From Zhengitettix transpicula (lineage: Eukaryota; Arthropoda; Insecta; Orthoptera; Tetrigidae), in contig CM073591.1 in assembly GCA_037074705.1 (NCBI GenBank), positions 135,849,032 to 135,913,031 on the forward strand: a stretch of 64,000 bases of DNA, read 5' to 3'. The notes under the pieces were generated by a model, which was not told the DNA's origin, made no database searches, and saw only the letters and a list, made by a program, of their open reading frames with translations. This document shows, one piece after another, positions 45,511 through 58,587 of this stretch. The position numbers and the translations under genes are program-made. Position 1 is the stretch's first letter. Every line of letters starts with the position of its first letter.

Positions 45511-46526
45511 CGAGTACATGACATCATTTATGAAATACAATCATGTAACAACGTCAAATACCCATGTATATATTATTAGCATAAACCTAAGGAAAATCGT
45601 CCCATTCTGACTTTAATATGTATAGCTTGTTTCATTTCTTTTAAAATTGAATTTTTTCGTTGATCGGAAAGTTTAATCGATAAGCTATTCCGCAATGAAA
45701 AATTGATTCATTAAACATAGCTATGTAATATTGTTATATTGCTCTATTCAAGTAAAATAAAATTTAAATGTTACACTTTGAAATTCTGTATAGTTTTCAA
45801 ATGGGCTGATTTACTTGACTGCATTGATCGGTCCAATTTATAAAATGATTTATCAACAGCACGAAATATTTTTTTTGGTGAGATTTCCGATGATATGGGA
45901 GTCTTTAGTAGAAGCACAGGTCGTAAGCCAGATGAGTGGAAGAGCGCCATGACGCCCTGTATCAATCCTCGTTTAGATTGGAGGTGACGTTAGATATGGC
46001 CGGCCCACTATCGGACCGAAAGATGCGGGTTAGGTTCCAAGCCCACCATCATTCAAGAAAGAATTATGTCGTCCATTGGACAGTATCATTCCTCCTTTTA
46101 AAAAACCGCGTTTCCATTAATTATTGGATGCAGTTAAATGTTTATACTGAAAAATTGAAGTAGTTTCCGTTCATAAAACAGTTGAAAAGCTTTAGACATA
46201 CAAATGTATTCACAAATTCAATGGCGTAAGTATACTATCTAATTTCAGTAAGTACCGTAAACGAGTAACCTATTAAATATTTAATTAACGATCTCAATTA
46301 AGTTTTTTGTCACACATCACGTGTGAACTTATAATTTTATTTCAACTGAAATTAGAAGAACATTTTTTACGTATATTGTAAATGCTACTTAATTAACTTT
46401 CGTTTTTTAATCTTTCTCTTTTGCTGTTTGAGTCAATCCATGACATCAATAAACTAAGCTGCGTGCTTTCGACACACATTCCATAACAGCTTACCGTAAA
46501 ATAAACGTACCCCTGTAATTATTTTC
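45508..46526. other. Unassigned stretch with a tRNA-like patch near 46000-46055
   Basis: ATGGCCGGCCCACTATCGGA followed by CGGGTTAGGTTCCAAGCCC resembles a decayed tRNA/SINE head with a B-box-like segment, but no body or tail is recognisable. The rest is AT-rich. Confidence 0.3.
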
Positions 46527-46850
46527 CGAACTAGCTGGGTGCACGGTATGGCCTGGGTTGTCATAATTAAACTTAGATGTATCCATAACCCCGGATTTGA
46601 CTCGAATATCGTTTTTGCGTTATTTTTATGTAACGTCACTCAACCCAAACATCTAAGGGGTGCCGAAAGGGGTTACAATTATACACAAAAAAATGCGGAG
46701 AAATACTATTAATATGGTTGACCTCGAAAAAAAATTATTCCATGAAAATATCGGCACTTTAGCATGTTTTAAAATAACCAACCCGTCCACCTGAACTCCG
46801 GTTGGTGGTAGTCGTGTCTTACCCCCACAGTTTTACACGTGAACAAAATA
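46527..46850 (+). repeat. Family C repeat (C3), short copy
   Basis: Starts AACTAGCTGGGTGCACGG and contains TAACCCCGGATTTGACTCG, GGGGTGCCGAAAGGGG, AAAATATCGGCACTTTAGCATG and GGTGGTAGTCGTGTCTTACC, in the same order as in 50217-52290. Confidence 0.65.
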
Positions 46851-47134
46851 TGCTCGAAATTTCTCCACGCGATTTTATTTATAAAGTAGAATGAGACACA
46901 AAACCCGTGTAGGGCCCCCGTTAATCTACTAATAGAAATTTCTGATTTATAAAAAATATTTTTTCCCAGCATTTATTTACATGAAACAATGAATTTTTTA
47001 TGAAGCATCTGATGAATTACTATTAACTATTAAAAACACATATCTCTGACATTAAGGTGCGAAAATGTGAAAATAAAACCGTTTTCTTCACAGAAATGTA
47101 TGAAGAACAGGAATAGATCCTTCTTAAACAAATT
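46851..47134. other. Unannotated stretch
   Basis: No supported feature. Confidence 0.4.
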
Positions 47135-47142
47135 TCTCTCTC

Positions 47143-47208
<66 letters not shown>
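47135..47208. repeat. (TC)n(TA)n microsatellite
   Basis: Compound tract bordering the start of B8. Confidence 0.95.
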
Positions 47209-48573
47209 GTAATACCAATTAAAGAGGTCAGTAATTGTTTTAATATAATTGGATTATTGGCGGCACAAATTTTGAAAGAGACAATCACGGCTCATTGTCG
47301 GCGATAATAGTTGAAAAACCGCGCGCTTGGAGAAAGGCAGTCTGTGGCGAGAAGCGAAACAGATCAGTCTACACGGGAACTGAGAACGTAAAATGTGGAT
47401 GCTGATCTAAAAGTATGAATAGCGCGGTCCAAGAAGTCCAACTGCATTTTTTTTTCTTTTAGGGCAACAGGCTACATGAGGGTAATCCACTTTGGGCAAC
47501 TCCCCTTTAATAGCATAGGAAGGGATTTGAAACAGGGGATGCGGAAGGGTAGAGGAAGGTAGCCAAGGGTTACTAGGACCCCCGGGCTATATTTTAAGGA
47601 TCCTACCCGGCATTCGCCTAAAGAAATGCAGGGAAAACCCTAGAAAAACCTGCATCAGGTAGGTCGGGCATTGGGTACTTGTCCCACGCCCTTCCGATAG
47701 CGGGAGAGGAGTTTGCTGTGGGGACGCAGCATTCACTTCTCCGTGCCTCGACCAGTTTAGGAGGCAGCTGGCCGACTATTCCAATGGGAATAGGGAACAA
47801 CTCTTACCGTACGCCCAAGGTCTGCGACCCCAGAACATACACCTCTCAAAACAGGCCGAGGTGCTCTGCTAGTTTACATAACACACGAGTAAACAGTTTT
47901 GACTGAGAGACTCAAATAATAATCGCAAAGTTGGAAGCAAAAGGTTTTGCAGACTGAACTAAATTCCGCATACAGTCATCAAGGAGACCAATGTCCGAGG
48001 GCTGACTGAGGGGCGGCTTATCCAAAGTTCCAGGTGGCAGAGAACGAGAACATCGACCGTGTGTATTAAAAATTAAATGTGTAGGATCAGTGAATAATGG
48101 CCTTTTTAGTGAGTGTTGTCCTCAAGCTCCAAGAATCAGATCTGGTACCAGAAAGACATTCGTGAGTACAAAACAATCATTTAAAATCTGTAAACGAGAA
48201 TTAAAGGTAGAAGTCAGATTTCGTTCGTTTTCTTTTCATTTAGTTTCTTTCATTTCGTTTATTTTCATATTGTATTAAGTTAGCTTCATGGAGTTTGAAT
48301 TGCTAATGTTAGTTTGTTAAATTGGAATGTTCTTTCTATCAAACCCAGTAATGACCCTGAGATAAAGAGAATTTCGACGTATTTGATTGTAAAATATAAA
48401 GTTGTATTTTTCCTAGAACGCCACGAATTGGAAAATTGAAATAAAATATTTGTTTGTTAGCTTGACAACATTCGGCGTATAAAGTAGGGATTACAATTTG
48501 TACTTTTAAAGAATAAATATTTAAATCTTAATAATTTTGTTAAGTAATTATTTAATTAAGACCACCTTTTTAA
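47207..48573 (+). mobile_element. Family B LTR-like repeat (B8), interrupted by family A
   Basis: Starts TAGTAATACC after (TA)n, like B5, and ends TTTTAATTATTACA before ATATATAT. It has AAGTCAGATTTCGTTCG (about 48211) and ATCAAACCCAGTAATGACCC (48339-48358). The PBS-like site is decayed here (TTCGGCGTATAAAG about 48470). Family A copy 47450-47862 is nested inside, so the family B insertion came first. Without it the unit is about 950 bp. Confidence 0.55.
47450..47862 (-). mobile_element. Family A retroposon, copy A10, nested in B8
   Basis: Very similar to A5. T-rich run then AGGGCAACAGGCTACATGAGG; body intact to GGCCGAGGTGCTCTG, where it stops abruptly, consistent with 5' truncation on the retroposon's minus strand. 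The conserved frame (47679-47906) begins MSHALPIAGEEFAVGTQ. Confidence 0.8.
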
Positions 48574-49009
48574 TTATTACAATATATATCTGCATATCAC
48601 TCTCTCTCTCGTTCTCGAACTCTCCCTCTCTAGAGACGTCGTTTAGTTCAAAACTCATTAATAAGTCGAATTTGAGAAACCTCCAAAATTATCAGTGCAT
48701 CAGTTTGGTGATTCCATCACCAACGTTCATCTCAACTGACAGGATCTTGATCTCTATTTCGTAAAAAATTCTTTTTAACCCGAAACCTAGAACTAATATG
48801 TGTTTCGTTGCTACAATCAGATTAATAAGATAGAACTTTTCTTTTAAAAAATTTCTATAATTATTTCCCTAGTAGTTGTGGTGTCAATTGTAAAAGCCCC
48901 TATTGTATAACTTCTTGAAATTATTTCATCCGACCTCCGACTGCTCCAATAATGTAACTGTCAATCATCAATTTCTTTTTCGTTTTGGAACTTATCCGAC
49001 CGCAGTACG
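48574..49009. other. Unannotated stretch with a CT-rich patch
   Basis: TCTCTCTCTCGTTCTCG near 48600 is low-complexity. No gene or repeat recognised. Confidence 0.4.
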
Positions 49010-49262
49010 GTTTTCTAGGGTAATAAGACTACATGAGGACAATCCGCGTGTTGGTAACTCCTCTTTAATAGCATAATAAGATATTTGAAAGGGCGCGGGG
49101 ATGCAAAGGGAAGAGAAAGGTAGCAAAGGGTTTTCTAGGGTCTCCGAGCCATAGTTTCTGGAACGGTATTGGCCGAAAGCGATGCAAACCCTATAGAATC
49201 TGCATCAGTAAGGCGGGTTTTTTTTACTTGTCACACGCCCTTACGTTGACTGGGGAGTCCGT
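49010..49262 (-). mobile_element. Family A retroposon, copy A11 (truncated, old)
   Basis: TTTTCTAGGGTAATAAGACTAC head through GGTAGCAAAGGGTTTTCTAG to CACACGCCCTTACG, then lost. Strongly diverged; only the 3' half on the retroposon's own strand is kept. Confidence 0.6.
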
Positions 49263-50216
49263 GCGTAACAACAGAGAGGTCTAAATTACTAATCCATGTC
49301 GATAAAATTCTTTTATGAATTCCTAAATTCACCCCATTTCCTTTTTTACTAAAACTCAAGTTCTCAGTAAACGGTACTTATTCAACAATGAAAGTTGAAC
49401 TCTTAAAACATGAACATTATTCATGACGATAAACACAAAATGTTAGCTTTTTTTATCGAGAGGTACCAATAACGTCAAGGCTAAATCGCGCAGAGATAAC
49501 CACATCTGGAGGAAGTATTATTTTTATGGCACATTCAACCTTTATTTTTCTACCGATGCGATACCCCGTGCCAAGCTTACGAAATATTATATTTCTATGA
49601 TTTTTGAGTTGTCTGGTTAAGCATCCTCGGACAATAACTCAAAGTTATCAAATTTTCTTTAATGCCATTGCGTTTATAAACAAGTTAATCAAACTATGCT
49701 TGCACAAACTAACAACCGTGAATGCGCGAAGTAGGTCACAGATATTGACTAATTAGTGAAACTAGTTTGGTTATCTGATGTAATTGCCACTCAATATTAG
49801 TCATCCACATCCTGTCGCGCACAAACAGTACACATTCAAATTCAATAGGTTGGTTGCGTTAAGTATTAAGCTTCAATTCTGTTTGCATGAATAAAGTCAC
49901 TGACCGAATTTGGTGAAACCATATCTAAAATGAAATGTTTTCCGGAGAACAATAATATTTAAATAGTGTCATATATGTAATAGACTACGAAAATATGTAA
50001 TTATTTTATATATGAACATATATAACCATATTAAGTGTAATGATATTCACATTTTTCTTGAGCCTGGTGTTATTGACAATATAAAAAGAAGAATGATAAC
50101 ATGGCTACTTATAGCCGAAAGCTCTCTTCAGAAATAATACGAACATAAATTACTTTGAGGCTGTTAAATTTTTTTAATATTGTATCTATAGAAAAAAAAC
50201 AGAATGTTTTATTTTA
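49263..50216. other. Unannotated stretch, hammerhead-like hairpin near 50092-50125
   Basis: At 50092-50125 ATGATAACATGGCTACTTATAGCCGAAAGC shows a perfect GGCTA/TAGCC hairpin followed by GAAAGC, with ATGATAA in place of CTGANGA. The rest is unrecognised. Confidence 0.35.
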
Positions 50217-52290
50217 AACTAGCTGGGTGTCCGGCGTTGCCCGAGATCTCATTTATCTATAACCATCCATAAGACTCCAATTTTGGTTACTTTTGCGCTA
50301 TTTTTATGTAAAGCTCCTCGAACCCTATCCCTAAATGTGCTCACCTCCCATGCCGAAGGGGGATGAAGTCATTGACTAAATATATCGGCCGTTTTTACAT
50401 GTTAGAAGACGACCACCCCCACAAATATGCGATAATGAAAAAGAATGTATTCCACGCAAAAATCGGCCGATTACATTGTCTGAAAATTTATTCCCCCGCC
50501 CAACACCTCCCAAACCCGTCGCTTAACCAAGGTTGTCACAATTAGATTCAGTGACATTCATAGTCTCGGAATTGATTCGAATCTCGGTTGTTTTTGCGGG
50601 ATTTTATTTAACGTACCTCCACCCCACCCCTAAGCTTGCTCCCCTCACAGGGGTTAAATTATACACAAACAACATCGGTATAAATACGATCAAAGTAATT
50701 AACCCCAGGAAATAATTATCGCAAATATCGACCGTTTAACATGTTTGAAATTTTTCACCCCCGACCACTCCCGCTTCGGCGACTTAAACGGTCAAGTTTA
50801 ATGTCATAATTAAACTCAGTGACAATCCTGATAGTTTCTGGTTTATTTTTATCTAATGCTACTTCCACGCCAACCCTTAAGGGTGCACCCTTCCGAGTCC
50901 GAAAGGGGTCGAAATTATACACAGAGAACATGTAGGGAAATTTTTTAATGTAATTCATCCCGAAATGTATTTAATCGACGCAAAAAACAGCCGGTCAACT
51001 CATCCCAACCCAGCCGATACCCGCGCGTTGTCCAGATTGTCATAAATAAATTCAGGGACATTCATTACCTTAGATTTGACTCGAATCTCAGTTGTTTTCC
51101 CGTTATTTTCAAGGAAATCCTCTCCATCCCCACCCCTATCATGCCTACAAACAACATCGGTAGAAATACTATCAACGTCAATGGTCCCGGCATTTATTTA
51201 TTCCACGCTAATATCGATGATTTAACATGTTAGAAAATTTCCATCCCATCCACTCCCGCCCCTTGGGGCTAAATGGCCAATTTGATGCTATAATTGAACT
51301 GGACGACACCCATAACCTTGGATTTGACTCCAATCTCACTTGTATTCGCGTTATTTTATTGCAGCGTTCCTCCACCCAACACCTAAAAGTCCTCTACTGA
51401 TAATCCCGACCCGCATCTGGGGGTGGTAGACGCGTCTCACCCCAACAGTCGGTAGAAACACTATCAATATCTGTGACCCCTAAAAATATTTATCCGACTG
51501 AAATATCGACTGTTTTAGCATGTTTAAATATTTCAAACCCCGTCCACCCCCGCTTCTGGGGGTGGTAGACGCGTCTCACCCCGACAGTGTTTGTTTCCTG
51601 GTCGCAAATAACACGTGTACGAAATTTGGTGAAATTTTATCCACCGGTATATGTTTGTATTCTCCACCCCAAACTCTAGGGGTGCTCTTTCCCCAGGGTG
51701 TAGAGGTTGAAAATTATATTCAGATATCATCAGTGGAAAGACTATAAATATATTTGACCCCTAAAAATATTTATCCGACTAAAATATCGACTGTTTTAGC
51801 ATGTTCAAATATTTCCACCCCCGTCCACCCCCGCTTCTGGGGGCGGTAGGCGCGTCTCACCCCAACAGTGTTGTTTTCCTGGTCGCAAAAAACACGTGTA
51901 CGAAATTTGGTAAAATTTGATCCACCTGTATAGATTTGTATTCTCCACCCCAAACCCTAAGAGTGCCCTTTTCCCAGGGTGTAGGGGATGAAAATTATAT
52001 TCAGAAAACATCGGTAGAAACACCATCAATATCTTGGACCCCTAAAAATTATTATCCGACTAAAATATCGGCTGTTTTAGCATGTTTAAATATTTCAACC
52101 CCCGTGCACCCCCGCTTTTGGGCGTGGTAGACATGTCTCACCCCGACAGTGTTTGTTTCCTGGTCGTAAAGAACACGTGTACGAAATTTGGTGAAATTTG
52201 GTGTAGATTTGTATAACGAACATACAAACATACAAACAAACAAACAAACATACAAACATACATACACTCTTTTTTATTTATAAGATTAGA
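50217..52290 (+). repeat. Family C array (C4), longest copy, with 281 bp periodicity
   Basis: Starts ACTAGCTGGGTGTCCGGCG and ends with a (ACAAACAT)n-type tail (52207-52265) and TTTTTATTTATAAGATTAG. Its interior is a series of degenerate modules. The last ones repeat exactly 281 bp apart: GACCCCTAAAAAT occurs at 51475, 51756 and 52037. Each carries GGTGGTAGACGCGTCTCACC, GTTTGTTTCCTGGTCGCAAA, AACACGTGTACGAAATTTGG and CTCCACCCC. Earlier modules (50230-51400) are more diverged and not in register. Paired open frames of 60-75 codons on both strands arise from this periodicity. The element class is not known to me. Confidence 0.75.
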
Positions 52291-52923
52291 AAAACAATCA
52301 ATACATCAAAATTATTTTTCCATAAATTAAAATACAGAACAAATTGATAAAAATTATCACGACGTATCGTTCCTTTTTCGAACCTCTTCAGACTAAAATA
52401 TAAATATGATTTATTTTTTTCACATATAAATAAATATTTAAATTTTTTTAGATACTTTTTCTAAATATTGAGGTTTACCGCACATTGAAGCTGTTTTTCT
52501 CCACAAAATTTTAATTATGTATTTATGCCTCTAGATATAAATCATATTCATATGTTAAAAAATTTTATATATGCAGTTAAAAAGGTTCCAAGAAATAACG
52601 ATACATGGTACTAATTTGTATTAATATGCTCTAATTTTTTATTTTATTAAAATATATTTCCAACGAATTCGTCTGGTTTATTAATTTATAATTCCGTGAA
52701 ATCAGATAAATGTAGCTAATAAAGTTTTTGATATATAGTATTAGAGTCTTTTATTGCTATTCATTCTAAATTTTTAACGTCCTCGATTTTTTGAAAGACA
52801 CTCTATTATTTCATATTGTTCTTGGCAGTTTCAAACCATTGTTTCTTTACCTTGGGATTTTAACTTTGTCTCGTACGTACATTCTAGAAATTTTAATGTT
52901 TATGTGAATAAACATCAATTCAT
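52291..52923. other. Unannotated AT-rich stretch
   Basis: No supported feature. Confidence 0.45.
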
Positions 52924-53400
52924 GAAGGGGCTACCGTTGGGGATGCCTTTTTCTCTCCCTTTTTGAACTAAGGTTCCCACAAGCCGAGGCACCTCGGCCT
53001 GTTCTGAGAGGTGTATTTTCCGGGGACACAGACCTTGGGCATACGGTAAGAGTTGTTCGCTGTTCCCATTGGAACAGTCGGCCAGCTGCCTCCTAAACTG
53101 GTCGAGATACGGAGAAGAGAGTGCTGCGTCCCGACAGAAAACTCTTCTCCCGCTATCGGAAGGGCGTGGGACAAGTACCCAATGCCCGACCTGCCTGATG
53201 CAGGTTTTTATATGGTTTTCCCTGCATTACTTTAGGCGAATGCAGGGTAGGATACTTAATCTATAGCCCGGGGGCCCTACTTAACCCTTGGCTACCTTCC
53301 TCTACCCTTCCGCATCCCACCTTTCAAATCCCTTCCTAAGCTGTTAAAGGGGAGTTTCCATCATGTGGATTACCCTCATGTAGCCTGTTACCTAAAAAAA
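52924..53400 (+). mobile_element. Family A retroposon, copy A12, with A tail
   Basis: Begins GAAGGGGCTACCGTTGGGG and ends CATGTAGCCTGTTACC followed by TAAAAAAAA, confirming retroposition on the plus strand here. Full-length except for the terminal hairpin. The minus-strand frame at 52968-53174 (68 codons) again starts MSHALPIAGEE. Confidence 0.8.
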
Positions 53401-54327
53401 ACCATATTCCCTAAACGGAGCAAAGCATTTATACAACACTAAAAATCGCTCTCAACTCCGCATTGAGAAACATCGCTTAAGCCATTTAGAATCAAGAATT
53501 CGTTTTTCCGTGATAAATCTATACATTAGTCTTCCGGTCGAAATAAAAACTTTAACAATACAAAATTTATTTATAAAGAGTAATAAATCTTTGTTAATTA
53601 ATGGATCATATTACTTGAATTAGAACCTTTTTATTGAAACTATTTACTTTAATCCTATAAAGTTATGCTATTATTTTACAAGTATAAGTATTGTAGAAGT
53701 TAACGACAGACTTTCTAATGTTTAACTGGAATCGAAATAAGATTTGGTGCAGGAAACAACGTGGAATGAAAATGAAAGATTAATATATTAAGCATTTATT
53801 TAATTACTGTTATATATATATATATATATATATATTTAAAAATGCTTTGAATTATATAATTGTTTTGTAAATTACAGTGTTTATGTCTTTAAACTTGCTA
53901 ATTGTAATATTTTATTAATTTCTTGTAATCTTATTTCATGACGTATCCTATTTCTTCAGCCGAGGACTCATGGAATGAATAATAAATATAAATCTATATG
54001 ACAGAATGTTCAGAAAAAAAATTAATAGACGAAAACCGGGTCTCTCAACTTGAATGAAAAGAAGTTTTCAAGGCGCGTGTGTTAACTCTGAAATAGCGGA
54101 ACCATATTAATAAGATTCTGTCGTAATGTTTCACTCTCATTTGTAATTCTAATCAAAATGTATTATTGGACGTACAGGAAACAACGTGCGTAATCGTCGA
54201 CGTTGAACAACGTGGTTTCTTTCTCCTCCTTCGTACATTTAACGCAACAAATCATCTGGTATTGGCATAGTTGAGGACGTTGGCGACAAACGAGATTCCG
54301 GTAGGGATCTGTCTCAGAGTGACGTAC
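53401..54327. other. Unannotated stretch with (TA)n at 53810-53835
   Basis: AT-rich up to about 54050. From 54170 the sequence becomes clearly GC-richer and continues into the candidate exon. Confidence 0.4.
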
Positions 54328-54428
54328 CTGCGAAGGAGGTCGATAGCAGCCGAGTTTTGACCCATAAATTTTACATCCAACGTCATTCCACGCTGGGAAG
54401 GTCGGAGCGGAACTGGGCCACTCTCGAG
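54328..54428 (-). CDS. Candidate internal exon, unknown protein
   Basis: On the minus strand a 101 bp segment is bounded upstream by ATATTTTTAG and downstream by CAG followed by GTACGTC, both near-consensus splice sites. It is open in the frame giving REWPSSAPTFPAWNDVGC, then KIYGSKLGCYRPPSQ. The frame enters after one base of a codon and leaves at a codon end. The surrounding 106-codon open frame (54163-54483) extends past the putative donor. The patch is much richer in GC than its neighbours. I recognise no domain; two Cys (spaced by eight residues) are present. An internal exon or an unrelated GC-rich island are both possible. Confidence 0.25.
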
Positions 54429-54691
54429 CTAAAAATATGCAAGCATTTAAAGTAGTCGCGTTTACGTGAAGATTAGCGCTCATTTACTCACATTAAATGA
54501 AAACAAACTGAAAAATTTGTCCAATTATTTTTAACCATCCAAAAGATAATAATACCATGCATAATGTTTATTTATACCCCAAAGTACTAAAAAAAATATG
54601 ATTGGTCGCCATTAAATTGTTTAAAGTTGGCTGCTATCGTGAAAGTAGCTACATAAATATTTTATAGCTTGGAAAGTGTGATACTATATAT

Positions 54692-54725
<34 letters not shown>

Positions 54726-56295
54726 AGATAGATAGATAGATATCTATATAAATAAAATAGTATTTATAATAAATCCAATTACAAGTTACTTAAATAAAAC
54801 CAAATCTTGTCTTCGTTTATTCAGTGTCTATTTCGTTTTTAAGAAGCTATAAACCATAAAGACATCACAAAATTTATTTACTAACATTTAGAACAGAAAT
54901 AACCTTAATTTTATTCAGAAAGTCAACTATATAATCTCACCTTACGGGCACTATTATTCTTTGACCCAACATTATTACTTATACTTGGCGGAAAAACAAA
55001 AGTGTATATTGGCCATAGGTAAAAAATATATATAATATATATAGGTTTATTTATAAAGAGTTTTTTCGGACATTTATAACTCTTTCTCATACACATTATT
55101 CCATTAAACTAATCTTACATACTTTACGTAAATATATTACTCTATTCGACAACTATACCGTATATATAGTTTGCTTAAAAAAAGATTACATATTGGCCCA
55201 AAATATCTTGCACAAAATCATATTTACGTTATATCCATGATTAATTCTAGACATTTAAAATCATACACTAAACATTTTTAATTCAAGTAATCCTTAAAAT
55301 ATTTCCATAAACTTTACCAAAAATCCCATTTCCGTTTTTTTTTATTCCTTGCATTGTTACCTTCTTTGTAAATGTAAATTTCTTCTAAATTTATTAATCT
55401 GAATGAAGAAAAATCTTTCTGTAACACTTTGATATAAATTAGCATGAGCTAAAATTCAAAAACAATTTTATGAAGTATCGGTCAAAAATTTAACTACACA
55501 AAGTTTCATACTTAATTTAGTACTACTTCTGGTGCTTACATTTTGTTCTGGTACTACAGTCAGTGAAGACAGCATGCCTTTGAAGCTGTAGTAAGAATTT
55601 ATTTATATAACATAAATTTCTTGCTAATACTAAAACAATAATTTCGCCATGTATAATAATATAAATCCCATGTCCTAAGTTATGGACGACACGTTGAGTA
55701 ATTGTATTTTCTCAGTTACTTTATGAGAGTATTCATGACTTCCACCCAATGTATTTATTTACTTTAAAATCGAATTTTTTTTATCAGACTTTTAATATAG
55801 TATTTTAATTACATATTAAATTCATGAGGGGATACTAAACCAATGTCATCTAAACTCCTAAACACTTGGAATTAGGTTAATCTTATAACTTAAACCGCCT
55901 ATTTACATTCATTTTAACGGTGTATGTGATTAGAATGTAGACAAAAATATTTCTTGCCTAGGGTAGGTGAGATGATGTAGTCAATAAGTAAAAACACCAT
56001 TAAATAATATAGCTTGATAGTGAATCAATGAGTAGTAAATAACGCATTCAAGAAGAAATATAGACCCAAGTCCAATCATGTTAATAGTATTCACCACTTT
56101 TGTATTTCTGTTAGTATTAAAATTTTCTAACCAACTTCTGGTTCTAGACTAATGATGATTTATAAAGTAGGACAGTAACTTTATAAAATTTATAAATCAC
56201 ATTTACGGCAAGTTAAAGCTTATAATAATAATTACTCAATAAAAACCTTATTAAGCTTACTATTATCAATGTTTTCATTGTAACGTGAAATAAGA

Positions 56296-56337
<42 letters not shown>

Positions 56338-57549
56338 GTGTTTTTCCCTTGAATTGAATGATTCGTTTTAATTATCAGAAGTGGTATAAAAGAGTTTAAT
56401 GTTATGGAAGTAATGTAACTGTTTTAATTGCTGGTAATAAACTCCCCAATTGTGTTAAATGGAATTGTATAAGTGCATATAAATATTCAAACTAAAGTAT
56501 ACAGATAATTTATTTTCTGAAATAAATTACACGTCTAAATTACACGTCTAATAGATTATGAATTGATATTTGCGGGAATAATAACTCAATAAAAGGATTT
56601 TATTATTTTTTTGTGCCACGGACGAATTTGGCATTAATTTATTTCAATAGAAAGAACGGGTAATTTGGAGTTGTTACAATAGATACAAACAAAATGAAAC
56701 TTTCCACTTTAAATTCCGTTGGAAAGTCGTAATAGGTTAGAGACAAGTAAAAATAGGAAACCCCTAAAATTTTAAGAGCAGAGACCCTAACCTGTTACAA
56801 GAATGGTGGAAATTACTCTCTTAAAACTCAACGACAGCCGTAACTGTTTAATGTGTAATTACATCGTTAGCATTAAGTCTGGAAGGAACAGGAATTGTTT
56901 GGGGAAATGTGTAAATAGAAAAACGTAAGACAATGAAGAAATAGATAACAAACGAAGGTATGTTATGGAAATTTATAGAAAACAAATAATTGTATACGAA
57001 TTAAAACGGAGTAATTTTAATAATTTTATTCCTTGTTGCTTAGATCCGCGTAGAAGTTTCTCGTGATACGAACCTGTCATCCAACATATTGATACAAAAT
57101 GGCGGTTGGTAGAAACCATTGATTTTGTACGACTATTAAAACAAAACTGTCGGACCGAATTCGTTGAAACATTTTTCGGGCTTATATAGAACAGTAAAGA
57201 AAAATTTAACATTAAAAATCGTCTTTCTTTCATTTTTAGACAAAATGGAAATTCCGAATTCTAGAAAGAATTTTAACTGTTTCCAGAAAAAAATATTTAA
57301 CGGGTTTTCTCTTAAATTGTAACCACCATTTGATAAACTTAGAATTCGGCCAACGGAATTTACTTTTAATTTTACCAAATATTGCCTTGGGAAGACCAGA
57401 AAATATTCACTTATATATAAAACAGAGGATAAAGTAAACATTATAAATTGTGGTATTGTAAGAATGAGTTAAAAATAATTCGATAAAAAAAAGAATTAGT
57501 TAAACCCCATCATATCAATACTATACACAGATGGGAAAATATTTTCCAA
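54429..57549. other. Long AT-rich stretch with microsatellites
   Basis: Holds (TA)n/(GATA)n at 54685-54742 and (TA)n at 56299-56335. Minus-strand frames at 56973-57233 and 57136-57441 (86 and 101 codons) overlap and are rich in Phe, Lys and Asn, without recognisable motifs. No repeat family identified. Confidence 0.4.
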
Positions 57550-58080
57550 TTTTTTTATTGTGTCAGGCAATATGAGGGAAATACACGTGGTAGAAACTAT
57601 CTTATTATACCATAGAAATGGGACTGAAAGGTTGGATGTGGAAATGAAGAGGAAGGTAGCCAAGGGTTAAGGGTCTCCGGGATATAGTTTAAGGATTCTT
57701 CCCGACATTCGCCTAAAAGGTATACAACACAAACCCTAAAAATTCTGCACCAGGCAGGTTTGAGCGTTTGGTAATTGTCCCATACTCTTCCGATGGCGGG
57801 AGAGGGGTTTGCTGTGTTCACGCAGCATTCCCTTATCCGTGCCTCGTCCAGTTAAGGAGGCAGCTGGCCGACTATTGCAATGGGAATAGAGAACAACCAT
57901 TACATATACCGAAGGTCTGCGACACCGGAAAATACACCTCTCAAAACAGGCCCAAGTGCCCCGGATTGTGGGATCCTTCATTCAAATGCAGAGAGAGAAG
58001 GAGAAATCCCCATAGGTAGCCCTTTCCAACTCTCAATAAAGGATCTGTCTGCAGTAGAGAATCTTCCACACACTTATACC
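57550..58080 (-). mobile_element. Family A retroposon, copy A13
   Basis: T-rich run then GTGTCAGGCAATATGAGGG; body diverged (the GGCCCC motif near GGGCCCCCGGG is lost) to CTGTCTGCAGTAGAGAATC. First of three copies arranged in the same direction within 1.2 kb. Confidence 0.7.
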
Positions 58081-58114
58081 TGTAAGTAAGGTGGTAGCCA
58101 ACAGAAGACGAATA

Positions 58115-58587
58115 AGAAGGTGTAGGCAGACTATGTATAGGGTAATCCACATAATGACCACTCCTGTCTGATAGCAAAGGACAGGGGAGAGAAAAGCGGG
58201 AAGTGGTAAGTTACAGCAAGGTAGTCAAGAGTTAACTAGGGCCCCCAGTCTATAATTTAAGAATCCAACCCGGAAATTCAACTAAAAGTAATGCAGGGAT
58301 AACCCTAGAAAAACCTGCATCAGGTAGGTCTGGCAAATGGTACTTGTCTCACGCCTTTCCGATAGCGGGAGAGGAGTTTGCTGTGGGGGCGCAGCAATCA
58401 CTTCTCCGTGCCTCGACCAGTATAGGAGACAGCTGGTCGACTATTCCAACGGGAATAGCGGACAACTCTTACCGTATGCCCAAGGTCTGCGATCCCGGAA
58501 CATACACCTCTCAAAACAGGCCGAAGTGCTTCGGCATGTTCGAACATTAGTTCATAAAACCAGAGAGATGTGAAGGCATCCCCAAAC
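58115..58587 (-). mobile_element. Family A retroposon, copy A14
   Basis: Starts TGTATAGGGTAATCCAC and runs to GAAGGCATCCCCAAACG, better preserved than A13. Contains the conserved frame 58344-58550 (MSHAFPIAGEEFAVGAQ). Immediately followed by the head of A15. Confidence 0.75.

Noticed and set aside
56973..57441. Overlapping 86- and 101-codon minus-strand frames
   Set aside because: Phe/Lys/Asn-rich, no domain, splice or repeat support; likely chance frames in AT-rich DNA.
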